The notes under the pieces were generated by a model, which was not told where the DNA came from, made no database searches, and worked only from the letters and a program-made list of their open reading frames with translations. The translations under genes were made by a program, and so were the position numbers. A stretch of DNA of 21,485 nt from Spirochaetaceae bacterium (GTDB lineage Bacteria > Spirochaetota > Spirochaetia > SZUA-6 > Bin103). The stretch spans positions 1 to 21,485 of the forward strand of contig JAPPNY010000232.1 of the NCBI GenBank assembly GCA_028818385.1. Direction: 5' to 3'. The stretch's first letter is position 1; each line of letters starts with the position of its first letter. Shown one piece after another: positions 1 to 10,090 of this stretch.

Positions 1-157
1 ACGCCATGGTCTCGCCGTGCGCGAAGTTGGAGAAGCGCAGCACGCCGTACACCAGCGTGACCCCGAGCGCGCCGAGCGCGAGCTGGCAGCCGTAGACGAT
101 GGCCGGCACCAGCACGAAGTTGGCCAGGAGCACGACCGCGTTGACGAGGTCCGTCAC
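1..157 (-). CDS. livH: LivH-type branched-chain amino acid ABC transporter permease, N-terminal part only
   Basis: Inner-membrane permease subunit of a Liv-type (HAAT family) importer. Only the first 52 codons are present; the gene runs off the left edge. Reading leftwards from a GTG at 157-155, the protein has a hydrophobic first segment and then the motif LGVTLVYGVLRFSNFAHGE, which is the characteristic N-terminal signature of LivH permeases (usual form: NGLxxGxxYALxALGLTLIYG followed by NFAHGE). The GTG lies 3 bases after the livF stop codon, so the two genes are probably translationally coupled. The family assignment is firm from the signature; the substrate (leucine/isoleucine/valine, amides or urea) cannot be read from this fragment. 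LivM presumably lies further left, outside the window. Confidence 0.85.
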   Translation of the reverse strand, partial: MTDLVNAVVLLANFVLVPAIVYGCQLALGALGVTLVYGVLRFSNFAHGETMA

Positions 158-160
158 CGG

Positions 161-865
161 TCAGCCTCCCAGGAAGGAGCGGCGGATCTCCGGGTTCGCC
201 AGCAGCTCCGACCCCGCGCCGGTGTGGCGGTTGCGGCCCTGCACCAGGACGAATCCAGTGTCCGCCAGCTCCAGGGCCGCTCGGGCGTTCTGCTCGACGA
301 TGAGGACGGCGACGCCGCCCTCCGCGATGTCGACGATGCGCTCGAACAACTCCTGAGTGACGATCGGCGACACGCCGGCCGTGGGCTCGTCCAGCATCAG
401 CACGCGCGGCCGGTTCATCAGCGCGCGGCCGATGGCCACCTGCTGGCGCTGGCCGCCGGACAGCTCGCCCGCCGCCTGCCGCCGCTTCTCCCGCAGCACC
501 GGAAACAGGTGATAGACCTCGTCCATGGTGCCGGCGATGTCGTCATCGCGGATGAACGCCCCCATCTCCAGGTTCTCCTGCACGGTCATCGACCGGAACA
601 CGTTCTCGGTCTGCGGCACGAAGCCCATGCCCTTGCCTGCGCGCGCCTGCGGCGCCAGCGCGGTGATGTCCTCGCCGTCCAGGCGCACGGTGCCGGCGCG
701 CAGGTTCAGCAGGCCGAACAGCGCCTTCATGGCGGTCGACTTGCCGGCCCCGTTGGGTCCCACCACCACGGCGATCTCGCCCGCGTCCACGGCGACGGAG
801 CAGCCGCGCAGGATGTCGGGGCCGCCGTAGCCCCCCGTCAGCGCCTCGCCCGTCAGCAGGCTCAT
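161..865 (-). CDS. livF: LivF-type ABC transporter ATPase
   Basis: Cytoplasmic ATPase of the Liv importer; it pairs with LivG to power the LivH/LivM permease. The 234 residues are the usual LivF length. Walker A GPNGAGKS is at about residues 36-43, the Q-loop at about Q85, the signature LSGGQ at 135-139 and Walker B VLMLDE ends at D159-E160, followed by PTAGVSP, which matches the LivF form (PSxGLAP) rather than the LivG form. It starts 7 bases after the livG stop and ends 3 bases before the livH start, consistent with one operon. No strong Shine-Dalgarno sequence stands before its ATG, which fits coupling to livG. Confidence 0.95.
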   Translation of the reverse strand: MSLLTGEALTGGYGGPDILRGCSVAVDAGEIAVVVGPNGAGKSTAMKALFGLLNLRAGTVRLDGEDITALAPQARAGKGMGFVPQTENVFRSMTVQENLEMGAFIRDDDIAGTMDEVYHLFPVLREKRRQAAGELSGGQRQQVAIGRALMNRPRVLMLDEPTAGVSPIVTQELFERIVDIAEGGVAVLIVEQNARAALELADTGFVLVQGRNRHTGAGSELLANPEIRRSFLGG

Positions 866-872
866 GCCCGAC

Positions 873-1667
873 TCAGGCTCGCCCTTCCCGGGTCACGGAG
901 CCCGCGCCGAGATAGGCCTCGACCACGCGCTCGTCGGACTGGACCTCCGGGGCCGAGCCCTGCGTCAGCACCTTGCCTTCCACCATGACGATGACCGGAT
1001 CGCACAGCAGCGAGATCAGTTCCATGTTGTGCTCGATGATGCAGAACGTGTAGCCGCGGTGCAGGTTGAGCCGCAGGATGGCCCCGGCGATCTCCTTGAG
1101 CAGGGTGCGGTTGACGCCGGCGCCGACCTCGTCGAGCAGGACCACGCGCGGCTCGGCCATCATGGTGCGGCCGAGCTCGACCAGCTTCTTCTGCCCGCCC
1201 GACAGGTTGCCGGCCAGCTCGTCGGCCACCGCGTCCAGCTTCAGGAACTCGATCACCTCGTCCGCCCTGGCGCGCAGCGCGGCCTCTTCGGTGCGGATCT
1301 TTCGCGGCCGCAGCCACACGTTGGGCAGGCGTTCGCCGGACTGGCTGCCCGGCACCGTCATCAGGTTCTCCCTGACCGTCAGCGTCGAGAACTCGTGCGC
1401 GATCTGGAACGTGCGCAGCACGCCGCGGGAGAAGAGCCGGTGTGGGGGCAGTCCGGTGATGTCCTCGCCGTCCAGGTGCACGCTGCCGGCGGTCGGCACG
1501 TGCATGCCGGCGATGACGTTGAAGAGCGTCGTCTTGCCGGCGCCGTTGGGACCGATGAGGCCGGTGATGCTGCCGCTCTCGATGATGAGCGACGCGCCGT
1601 CGACGGCGCGGATGCCGCCGAAGCGCATGTGCAGGTCCTGTACGGCGATCATCCGGTCAGGGATCAT
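873..1667 (-). CDS. livG: LivG-type ABC transporter ATPase
   Basis: Second ATPase subunit of the Liv importer. Walker A GPNGAGKT lies at residues 39-46, the Q-loop region around RTFQ at 85-88, LSGGQ at 155-159 and Walker B VVLLDE at 175-180. The following VGAGVN replaces the usual PxAGLN of LivG and keeps its typical N. The protein has the insertion between the Q-loop and the signature expected of LivG, and 264 residues is the normal length. The ATG at 1667 is used here; a second in-frame ATG five codons later (MIAVQDL) is also possible, since neither has a clear ribosome binding site. The gene follows livK after a 57-base gap that holds a strong hairpin. Confidence 0.94.
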   Translation of the reverse strand: MIPDRMIAVQDLHMRFGGIRAVDGASLIIESGSITGLIGPNGAGKTTLFNVIAGMHVPTAGSVHLDGEDITGLPPHRLFSRGVLRTFQIAHEFSTLTVRENLMTVPGSQSGERLPNVWLRPRKIRTEEAALRARADEVIEFLKLDAVADELAGNLSGGQKKLVELGRTMMAEPRVVLLDEVGAGVNRTLLKEIAGAILRLNLHRGYTFCIIEHNMELISLLCDPVIVMVEGKVLTQGSAPEVQSDERVVEAYLGAGSVTREGRA

Positions 1668-1677
1668 CCCGGCGGCT

Positions 1678-1713
1678 CATGAGCGGGAACGGCTCGGCCG
1701 TCTCCCGCTCATG
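1678..1713 (-). terminator. Strong hairpin between livK and livG, without T-run
   Basis: A perfect 11-base inverted repeat (arms 1678-1688 and 1703-1713, core ATGAGCGGGA / TCCCGCTCAT) encloses a second 5-base inverted repeat (ACGGC at 1689-1693, GCCGT at 1697-1701) with a 3-base loop and one bulged base at 1702. The whole forms a stem of 16 pairs. There is no run of T after it in either direction, so it is not a classical intrinsic terminator. Its place, just after the abundant binding-protein gene and before the membrane/ATPase genes, suggests partial termination or 3'-end protection of livK mRNA, as known for other binding-protein operons. Confidence 0.55.
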
Positions 1714-1724
1714 GCTCGGGGTGA

Positions 1725-2897
1725 TCAGCGGAAGCGGACGATTACGAGCTCGCCGTCCTCGACCGCCATCTGCTGGTAGTTTCCGGCGCTCTCGCCGGCT
1801 CCGACCAGCTCCACCGCCGACGCGCCGACGTAGTCGATCTCGCCGCCGTCCGCGAGTATGCCGAGCGCCTTCGCGAGCTCGCCGGGAAAGATCTCCTCGC
1901 CGGGCGCGTTGGCGACCGCCATGACGTGGTCCTTGAAATCACCGCTGTCGGTCGAGCCCGCCGCCTGCATGGCCAGCAGGATCAGGGCGGCCGCGTCGTA
2001 CGACTCCTTCACGAAGGGCTGACCGGCCGATTCAAGCATGTCGCCGAGCTTCGCGGCCCCGGGGCTGTCGGTGCCGGGCACCGTCCCGATCGAACCGTTC
2101 AGGTCGTCGCCGATCGCCTCCACCAGGCTGTCGCCGATCATGCCGTCGGGAAGGAAGAACCGGTCGAACGCGCCGGAGTCGAGCGAGGCCTGGATGATGC
2201 CCTTGCCGCCCTGATCGATGTATCCGGCAACGACCAGGATGTCGCCGCCGGCCGCCGCCAGCGCGGCCACCTCGGCGCTGTAGTCGCCCTTGCCGTCCTC
2301 GTGCGGCGCGTTGATGGTGATCGTCCCGCCCCGCTCCTCGAAGTTGGCGGCGATGCTGTCGGCCAGTCCCTTTCCATAGTCGTTGTTGGTGTAGGTCATC
2401 GCCGCTTCCTGGATGTCCATCTCCTGCAGGATGTCGGCGACCACCTCGCCTTGCCGGGCATCGGAGGGCGCCGTCCGGAAGAAGAGTCCGTCGTCTTCGA
2501 TCGTCGACAGTGCCGGAGAGGTAGCCGACGGAGAGATCATCACGATGCCGTTCGGCTTCGCCACCTGTTGGAGCATGGCGATGGTCACGCCCGAGCAGTC
2601 GCCGCCGACGATGGCGTTGACCTGGTCCGCGGTCACCAGCCGCTCGGCCGCCGCGACCGCGGCAGCGGAATCGATGCAGGTCGAATCGCCCCGTACGGAG
2701 ACGACCTGCAACCCCCCAAGCAGTGCGCCGCTGTCGCTGACCTCTTGCATGGCCAGCTCCGCACCATCTGCCATGGGCGGCGTCAGCGACTCGATCGGCC
2801 CCGTGTAGCCGAGGATCACTCCCAGCTTGACGTCCTCTGCGAACGCTGCGCCGAGCGGCAGCAGCATCAGCAACAATCCTGAAAAAACGCGTCTCAT
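1725..2897 (-). CDS. livK: LivK-type periplasmic substrate-binding protein
   Basis: Exported receptor that delivers substrate to the Liv permease. Residues 1-20 form a clear Sec signal peptide (MRR, hydrophobic core FSGLLLMLLPLGA, cleavage likely after AFA). There is no lipobox cysteine, so it is soluble rather than a lipoprotein. The mature part begins EDVKLGVILGYTGP and continues with the ligand-binding fold of the Peripla_BP_6/ANF-receptor family (VNAIVGGDCSGV, MISPSATSPAL, YTNNDYGKGLADS, KESYDAAALILLAMQ). Length of 390 residues is typical. The start is fixed by a strong ribosome binding site, GGAGGTGA, a few bases before the ATG. It is the first gene of the operon livK-livG-livF-livH. The ligand is not determined: family members bind branched-chain amino acids, amides, urea or aromatic acids. 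Confidence 0.93.
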   Translation of the reverse strand: MRRVFSGLLLMLLPLGAAFAEDVKLGVILGYTGPIESLTPPMADGAELAMQEVSDSGALLGGLQVVSVRGDSTCIDSAAAVAAAERLVTADQVNAIVGGDCSGVTIAMLQQVAKPNGIVMISPSATSPALSTIEDDGLFFRTAPSDARQGEVVADILQEMDIQEAAMTYTNNDYGKGLADSIAANFEERGGTITINAPHEDGKGDYSAEVAALAAAGGDILVVAGYIDQGGKGIIQASLDSGAFDRFFLPDGMIGDSLVEAIGDDLNGSIGTVPGTDSPGAAKLGDMLESAGQPFVKESYDAAALILLAMQAAGSTDSGDFKDHVMAVANAPGEEIFPGELAKALGILADGGEIDYVGASAVELVGAGESAGNYQQMAVEDGELVIVRFR

Positions 2898-2956
2898 CGA
2901 ATCACCTCCGACTAAGTTGGTGCGAGGGCGGCGTCCACAACTCCTCCGACCAGCCG

Positions 2957-2985
2957 AGCTTAACGCGAGTTCTGGTATGTCACAA
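2957..2985 (-). promoter_or_regulatory. Probable sigma-70-type promoter of livK operon
   Basis: On the minus strand TTGTGA (2985-2980) and TAAGCT (2962-2957) are spaced by 17 bases and lie about 60 bases before the livK ATG. Both hexamers match the -35/-10 consensus at four of six positions, and the stretch is more AT-rich than its surroundings. Unlike several other promoters here, it leaves a leader with a full ribosome binding site. Confidence 0.5.
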
Positions 2986-3030
2986 CAGGCATGCCTCCAG
3001 GGCGGCTGTCCGACACGCTCCCGGCTCGCT

Positions 3031-3819
3031 TCAGTATCCCAGCCCGCGCAGGTAGCCGCGCGTTCTGCGGCTGCGTCGCGCCTCGGTCAGCGGATCGTCG
3101 CCTCTCCGCGGGCAGGCGGTAACCCAGCGCGGGTAGCCCATCTCGGCCAGCACCGCCAGCACGGCCGGGAAGTCGACAGCCTCGGACTCGCCCACGTCGC
3201 ACCACACCGGCTGGTAGGTGCCGTCCTCATCGCGCGAGCTGGCGCTGTAGTCCTGCAGGTGGACGTAGTTCAGCCGCGGCGCGAACTCCCGGATCGACGC
3301 GACCGGATCGACGCCCCAAAGCTGCGCATGGGACACGTCGATGCAGAGCTGCGCCCGCTGCAGCATGCTCATGTAACGGCGCCAGTCTGCCGCGGAGTCC
3401 ACCAGGGTGTTGGTGTGGATGTGGTAGCTCAGCTCCACGCCGCACGCCTCGCCGTACTCCGCCCACTCGTCGGCCGCCTCCGCCGCCGCCTGCAGGTCGG
3501 CGGCGGTCACCGCCCGGCCGGACGGCCTGGGGCCGGTCATGAACATAAAGCAGTCGGCCTCCACTTCGGCTGCGAACTCGATGCGCCGCCGGTTCAGTTC
3601 ATCGTTGCCGAAGCTCCGGTCCTCGGGGACGCCGCTTGCGGTGAACACGGCAAGCGGCAGGCCGGCGTCGGCGCAGACCCGCCGCACGCGCGCCGGCGGC
3701 CCCAGCCAGTCGAGCGGCAACCGGCATTCCCAGCCGTCCCAGCCGGCTTCCGCCAGCGCCGCCAGACAGCGCTCCAGGTCAGGCTCCCGCCAGAAAATGG
3801 TGCTGTAGCCAAGCTTCAT
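3031..3819 (-). CDS. Sugar phosphate isomerase/epimerase-like TIM-barrel protein (AP endonuclease 2 family)
   Basis: Cytoplasmic TIM-barrel protein of the xylose isomerase-like family (PF01261), which includes IolE/IolI-type inosose dehydratases, hydroxypyruvate isomerase and sugar epimerases. Visible motifs are the N-terminal strand MKLGYSTIFW, an ELSYHIHTNT strand bearing the usual histidine/asparagine, LCIDVSHAQLWG with the Asp-x-x-His metal pair, and NYVHLQDY. Acidic and histidine residues of these strands would bind a divalent metal. A ribosome binding site GGAGG sits 8 bases before the ATG. It lies 31 bases downstream of the fucosidase gene and is probably co-transcribed with it, so it may act on a product of fucosylated glycans. 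The exact substrate is not readable; members of this family are often mis-assigned. Confidence 0.82.
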   Translation of the reverse strand: MKLGYSTIFWREPDLERCLAALAEAGWDGWECRLPLDWLGPPARVRRVCADAGLPLAVFTASGVPEDRSFGNDELNRRRIEFAAEVEADCFMFMTGPRPSGRAVTAADLQAAAEAADEWAEYGEACGVELSYHIHTNTLVDSAADWRRYMSMLQRAQLCIDVSHAQLWGVDPVASIREFAPRLNYVHLQDYSASSRDEDGTYQPVWCDVGESEAVDFPAVLAVLAEMGYPRWVTACPRRGDDPLTEARRSRRTRGYLRGLGY

Positions 3820-3850
3820 CGCTCGATCCTCCGTGCCGCCGGACCGCCGC

Positions 3851-5611
3851 TCATGCCGGTCGCAGGGTGGCGCCGAAGACGGTGACGCCGTCCAGGGTGC
3901 CGGGGATGATGCGGATCGCGCGCAGCGTGAAGGTGTGGACGCCGGGGCCGTCGATCGTGAGATGGCCGATCGGCGTGCTGAACTCCGGGAAGTACTGAGA
4001 GCGCGGCGTGGCGGCGCGCTCGGTATCGCTCAGGGTCCCCTCCGCCGTGCGGCCCTCGCCGTGGCTGCCGCCGACCGACACCTCTACGCCGTGCGGCGTC
4101 ACCTCCTCTGTGTCGTGGACGGGTGCCGCGATCACCGATACCGCGAAGGTGCCCGGACGACAGACCCGGACCTGCCACGACAAGGCACTGTCGGTGTCCA
4201 TCCAGCCGGCGGTCAGGCCGTTGGACAGGATCTCCAGGGTGGAATCCGGCCCGAGCGTCACGGCGGCCAAGTGCGCGTGCAGGTGAATGGCGCAGTCCGG
4301 CTGCTGGACGGTCAGCGCGTCGGCCTCCGCGTCGCCGTCGATGTGCAGGGCCACGACCGGCACGTGCTCGGCGGCGCTCAGGTCGGGGATGGTAAGCGTC
4401 AGCCGGTCGACCTCGCCTGCCTCGATGCGGTCCTGGGCGACCTCCACCGGCGCATCCAGCCCCAACACCTCGGCACCGGCGACCCTTGAGCGCAGCCCGT
4501 GCACGACCAGCGGACCGTCCGGAGGCTGCAGCAGATGCAGGAACAGCCGGCCGGGCTTGCACGTCACCCGCAGGCCGTCGTGCTCGTACGGGAACGGGCT
4601 GCCGGTGGTGCCGTAGATCGCCTGACCGTTGACCTCCATCCAGGAGCCGATCGCCCGCAGCCGCTCGGCGCTGGCCTCCGGGATCACCCCTTCCGCGGTG
4701 GGTCCGACGTTGAGCAGGTAGTTCACGCCCTTGCTGGCCAGGTCGATCAGCAGCAGGATCAGCGTGGACGCCGATTTCCAGTGGTGATCGGTGGTTTTGT
4801 AGCCCCACGTGTCGTTGAGGGTGGCCGGCGTCTCGTAGTCGGCGCGGACGCGCCCGGCCGGGATCTGGTTGTCGCCCAGGCTGCCGTAGTCGCCCACGTC
4901 GTTGCCGATGCGGCCCGAGACCAGACACTCCGGCTGCAGGCCGTGCACGAGGTCGCGCAGCTCGATCGAGTGTTCGCGGCTGATGGTGTAGGGGGTGTCG
5001 AACCAGATCAGCCCGATCGGCCCGTACTGGGTCAAGAGCTCGCGGAGCTGCGGCTTGACCTTGCGCTCCAGGTAGGCAGCGAAGTCCTTGCCGCTTTCGT
5101 CGAAGTCCCAGTCGTTGCGCGACCCGTCCGGGTCGTGCCAGTCCTGGTCCTGCGAGTAGTAGAAGCCGAGCTTGATGCCCGCCTCGGCGCACGCCTCCGC
5201 CAGCTCGGCCAGCGGGTCGCGGCGGAACGGCGTGGCGTCGACGATGTTGTACGGGCAGCACGGCGAGCGGAAGATCGCGAACCCGTCGTGGTGCTTGGAG
5301 GTGATGACCAGGTAGCGCATCCCCGCCTGCACCGCCAGGTCCACCCATGCGCGGGCGTCGAAGCGCACCGGGTCGAACCGCTCGGCGAGCGCCGCGTACG
5401 TCTCGCGCGGGATGCGCCTGCGGAACATGATCCACTCGCCGATGCCGGGCACCTCCTCGCCTTCCCAGACGCCGGCCGGGATGGCGTACAGGCCCCAGTG
5501 GATGAACATGCCGAAGCGCGCCTCGCGCCACCACCCCAGCCCCGGGTGGTCCACCACCGGAGCCGCGTTGCGCCCGCGCATGCGGTCGCGCCAGCTCATC
5601 ATCTCTGCCAT
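3851..5611 (-). CDS. Alpha-L-fucosidase, glycoside hydrolase family 29, no signal peptide
   Basis: Retaining exo-glycosidase that releases terminal alpha-L-fucose. GH29 landmarks appear in order: FGMFIHWGLYAIPAG (33-47), ITSKHHDGFAIF (103-114), GFYYSQDQDWHDPDG (149-163), LIWFDTP with the predicted nucleophile D205, YETPATLNDTWGY (259-271) in which E260 is the candidate acid/base, and NVGPTAEGVIP (301-311). The C-terminal 240 residues form beta-rich accessory domain(s). No signal peptide is present, so the enzyme should act in the cytoplasm on imported oligosaccharides. The ATG at 5611 is chosen; ATGs at codons 4 and 5 are alternatives. No clear ribosome binding site precedes it, but TATCAC lies exactly 6 bases before the ATG. 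It heads an operon with the downstream isomerase gene. Confidence 0.93.
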   Translation of the reverse strand: MAEMMSWRDRMRGRNAAPVVDHPGLGWWREARFGMFIHWGLYAIPAGVWEGEEVPGIGEWIMFRRRIPRETYAALAERFDPVRFDARAWVDLAVQAGMRYLVITSKHHDGFAIFRSPCCPYNIVDATPFRRDPLAELAEACAEAGIKLGFYYSQDQDWHDPDGSRNDWDFDESGKDFAAYLERKVKPQLRELLTQYGPIGLIWFDTPYTISREHSIELRDLVHGLQPECLVSGRIGNDVGDYGSLGDNQIPAGRVRADYETPATLNDTWGYKTTDHHWKSASTLILLLIDLASKGVNYLLNVGPTAEGVIPEASAERLRAIGSWMEVNGQAIYGTTGSPFPYEHDGLRVTCKPGRLFLHLLQPPDGPLVVHGLRSRVAGAEVLGLDAPVEVAQDRIEAGEVDRLTLTIPDLSAAEHVPVVALHIDGDAEADALTVQQPDCAIHLHAHLAAVTLGPDSTLEILSNGLTAGWMDTDSALSWQVRVCRPGTFAVSVIAAPVHDTEEVTPHGVEVSVGGSHGEGRTAEGTLSDTERAATPRSQYFPEFSTPIGHLTIDGPGVHTFTLRAIRIIPGTLDGVTVFGATLRPA

Positions 5612-5617
5612 GAGTGG

Positions 5618-5623
5618 GTGATA
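5618..5623 (-). promoter_or_regulatory. Possible -10 element of the fucosidase gene, leaderless geometry
   Basis: TATCAC on the minus strand ends 6 bases before the ATG at 5611. It matches TATAAT at four of six positions but lacks the final T. It is listed because its distance to the start codon equals that of the better matches elsewhere in the window. Confidence 0.35.
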
Positions 5624-5667
5624 GCTGTCCGGCGCCGCCGTTGCAAGCCGCTCCGGCGAAAGCCGTG

Positions 5668-5673
5668 GATAAT
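5668..5673 (+). promoter_or_regulatory. Probable -10 element of the deacetylase gene, leaderless geometry
   Basis: GATAAT (five of six to TATAAT) is followed by 6 bases (GACCCC) and then the ATG at 5680. Transcription would start at or next to the A of the start codon. No Shine-Dalgarno sequence is present and no convincing -35 lies 16-18 bases upstream. Confidence 0.5.
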
Positions 5674-5679
5674 GACCCC

Positions 5680-6477
5680 ATGAAGGCCGAGATTCCGGAC
5701 CGCCTGGTGGTGTTCACCTTCGACGACGGCACCCGTTCCAACGGCGAGCTCGTCGCCCCGCTGCTTGCGCGATACGGTTTCGGGGGGACATTCTACATCA
5801 CCGAGGGACTGGGGTTCGAGGACAAGGACTACTACCTCACCTGGGAGGAGATCCGCGGGCTGCACGACCGCGGCTTCGAGATCGGCAACCACACCCGCGG
5901 CCACCGCGACGTGCGCACCCTGTCGCCCGACCAGTTGCAGGAGGAGGTGGAGCACATCGACCGCCGCTGCGCTGCGTTCGGCATCCCGCGGCCAGAGACC
6001 TTCTGCTATCCCGGGTACCATACCGCCGCCGAGGCGGTGACGGTGCTGGCCGGGCACGGCTTCGCCTGGGCGCGCTGCGGCTGCGAGCCGACGCCGGCCG
6101 AGGCGTACGCGACCGGCGGCTGCGGTCCGGCATACGACCCGCGCCTCGACCACCCGCTGCTGGTGCCCACGACCGCCGCCTACGGTCCCGACACGGACCT
6201 GGACACCCTGACCTGGGCCGCGCGGCAGGCGCACGGCGGCCGCGCCGCGGTGATCACCTTCCACGGCGTGCCCGATCCGCGCCATCCGTGGGTGTCCACC
6301 GAGCCGGAGACCTTCCGGACCTACCTGAGCTGGCTGGCCGACGGCGGCTACACCGTGATCGCGCTGCGCGACCTGTCACGCTACGTCAGCGTCACCGATG
6401 CGCCCGCCGACCCCTACGCGGCGCAGCGCCGTCGGCAGGGCACCGGCTACGGTCCCGGCGTCAGCCCAGGTCGATGA
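5680..6477 (+). CDS. Polysaccharide deacetylase, NodB homology domain
   Basis: Carbohydrate esterase 4 family protein (PF01522) that removes N- or O-acetyl groups from sugars in polymers or oligomers. Motif 1 is FTFDDG with D15-D16 of the 265-residue protein; motif 2 is HTRGH with H71 and H75, the two metal-binding histidines; motif 3 is CYPGYHT near 109-115. A conserved GFGGTFYIT lies at 33-41 and VITFHGVPD near the C-terminal end supplies another conserved histidine. There is no signal peptide, so the protein is probably cytoplasmic. An in-frame upstream ATG at 5614 would add 22 poor-quality residues; the start at 5680 is preferred because the NodB fold begins directly after it and a -10-like box stands 6 bases before it. 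Its end overlaps the convergent dehydrogenase gene by 17 bases. It is divergent from the fucosidase. Confidence 0.88.
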   Translation: MKAEIPDRLVVFTFDDGTRSNGELVAPLLARYGFGGTFYITEGLGFEDKDYYLTWEEIRGLHDRGFEIGNHTRGHRDVRTLSPDQLQEEVEHIDRRCAAFGIPRPETFCYPGYHTAAEAVTVLAGHGFAWARCGCEPTPAEAYATGGCGPAYDPRLDHPLLVPTTAAYGPDTDLDTLTWAARQAHGGRAAVITFHGVPDPRHPWVSTEPETFRTYLSWLADGGYTVIALRDLSRYVSVTDAPADPYAAQRRRQGTGYGPGVSPGR

Positions 6478-7498
6478 CCGCCTTGAGCACGCCGGCCTCC
6501 GGGCGGGTGAGCGTGTCGAAGCGCTGCTCCACCTCGTCGAAGGCGATGCGGTGGGTGATCCACGGGCCGGTGTCGATGGTGCCGGAGGCGATGGCGTCGA
6601 TCACCTGACGGAAGTCGCCGGGGAGGCCGTTGCGGGAAGCCAGCAGCGTGAGCTCGCGGCGGTGCATCTCCGGCTGCGGGAAGGAGATCTCCTGGCGGGT
6701 GAGCCCCAGGAAGACCACCGTGCCGCCCTGGGCCGCGTAGGTGAGGGCGACCGCCATCGACTGCGGGTTGCCGGTGGCGTCGATCACGACGTCGAACAGG
6801 CGACCGTCCGACAGGTCGCGGAGATGCCGCAACTCCTCGCCGTCGCCGGCGACGACAGCGCCAGCCGAGGCATAGGTGTCCCGGCAGAACTCGACGCGGG
6901 CCGGCAGCCGGTCCATGACCGTCACGTGCCGGGTGCGCAGCCGGACGAACTCCAGCGCCGCCAGCCCGATCGGCCCCAGGCCGATGACGAGCACCTGGTC
7001 CTCGCTGGCCGGCGCGGCGCGCGCGGCGGCGTGGCAGCCGATGGTCAGCGTCTCCACCAGCGCGAGCTGGTCGTAGGTGAGCCCGGACGCGCGGTGCAGC
7101 TTGCCGGCCGGGATCGTGAAGCGGTCGCAGAGGCCGCCGTCCTGCATGACGCCGATGACGCTGAGCCGCTCACAGCAGTTGGTGCGGCCCTTGCTGCACG
7201 CGTAGCAGTCCCCGCAGTTCAGGTAGGGCTCGACGCTGCAGGTGTCGCCGGGCGCCACCGCGGTCACGCCGTCGCCGACGGCCAGCACCTCGACGCCCAG
7301 CTCGTGGCCGGGGATGCGCGGGAAGTCGAAGAACGGGAAGGTGCCGTGATAGGCGCTGACGTCGGTGCCGCAGACGCCGACCGAGTGGGTCCGCACCAGC
7401 GCCTGACCCGCACCCGGTGGCGCCGGCGCCGGCACCTGCACGGCGCGGGCCTGGTAGGGCGCCTCGAACCGGATCGCCCGGATCGTGTCGGCGCTCAC
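6461..7498 (-). CDS. Zinc-dependent medium-chain dehydrogenase, YjjN/L-galactonate dehydrogenase-like
   Basis: NAD(P)-dependent sugar-acid or polyol dehydrogenase of the MDR superfamily. From the GTG at 7498 the protein has 345 residues. The catalytic zinc site includes C43 (GVCGTD) and H65-E66 (GHE). The structural zinc motif has C95, C98, C101 and C109 in CGDCYACSKGRTNCC. The nucleotide-binding loop is GLGPIG. Several stretches (PFFDFPRIPGHE, GRTNCCERLSVIGVMQDGG, GGTVVFLGL, LLASRNG) agree with what I recall of E. coli YjjN, an L-galactonate 5-dehydrogenase, so a sugar acid is a likely substrate. The start is uncertain: the GTG at 7498 lies in a palindromic repeat, another GTG stands at 7525 and neither has a good ribosome binding site. 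It follows the E1 dehydrogenase gene after 73 bases, so the two are probably one transcription unit. Confidence 0.87.
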   Translation of the reverse strand: MSADTIRAIRFEAPYQARAVQVPAPAPPGAGQALVRTHSVGVCGTDVSAYHGTFPFFDFPRIPGHELGVEVLAVGDGVTAVAPGDTCSVEPYLNCGDCYACSKGRTNCCERLSVIGVMQDGGLCDRFTIPAGKLHRASGLTYDQLALVETLTIGCHAAARAAPASEDQVLVIGLGPIGLAALEFVRLRTRHVTVMDRLPARVEFCRDTYASAGAVVAGDGEELRHLRDLSDGRLFDVVIDATGNPQSMAVALTYAAQGGTVVFLGLTRQEISFPQPEMHRRELTLLASRNGLPGDFRQVIDAIASGTIDTGPWITHRIAFDEVEQRFDTLTRPEAGVLKAVIDLG

Positions 7499-7571
7499 TC
7501 TGCGAGTGAGGTTCGCTTCGCTCACTCGCAGAGTCCCGAGTCGGTCACTCTTCGAGTGAGGTTCGCTTTGC

Positions 7572-7579
<8 letters not shown>
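7495..7579. repeat. Duplicated 35-base element, period 50, spanning the E1-dehydrogenase gap
   Basis: Copy A is 7495-7529 and copy B is 7545-7579; they agree at 32 of 35 positions, with the shared core GAGTGAGGTTCGCTT. Copy B contains the stop codon of the E1 gene (7572-7574) and copy A contains the candidate GTG start of the zinc dehydrogenase (7496-7498). In one minus-strand frame each copy reads as a short peptide of the form (S)xANLTRRV, a sign that it is a copied DNA element rather than unique spacer. Confidence 0.85.
7497..7534 (-). repeat. Perfect 14-base inverted repeat (hairpin) at the dehydrogenase start
   Basis: Arms ACTCTGCGAGTGAG (7497-7510) and CTCACTCGCAGAGT (7521-7534) are perfectly complementary with a 10-base loop GTTCGCTTCG. 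In the minus-strand mRNA the 3' arm ends inside the GTG start codon at 7498-7496. It could limit translation of the dehydrogenase, end part of the E1 transcripts, or simply be a REP-like palindrome. No T-run follows. Confidence 0.85.
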
Positions 7580-10034
<2,455 letters not shown>

Positions 10035-10040
10035 GGGTGA

Positions 10041-10046
10041 AAGGTA
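10041..10046 (-). promoter_or_regulatory. Probable -10 element of the E1 gene, leaderless geometry
   Basis: TACCTT on the minus strand is followed by 6 bases (TCACCC) and the ATG at 10034. It fits the pattern TANNNT and no Shine-Dalgarno sequence is present, so the mRNA is predicted to begin at the start codon. Confidence 0.5.
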
Positions 10047-10084
10047 CACCGGATCGCCGGTGGTCCGGGCGAGCGGCGATGCGG

Positions 10085-10090
10085 TAGGTT
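10085..10090 (+). promoter_or_regulatory. Probable -10 element of mtnN, leaderless geometry
   Basis: TAGGTT is followed by TCGCCC (6 bases) and the ATG at 10097. Together with the E1 -10 box facing the other way, it shares a divergent region of only 62 bases. Confidence 0.5.

Noticed and set aside
5599..6285. Minus-strand 228-codon frame opposite the deacetylase
   Set aside because: No motif; the plus strand has all NodB motifs in order.
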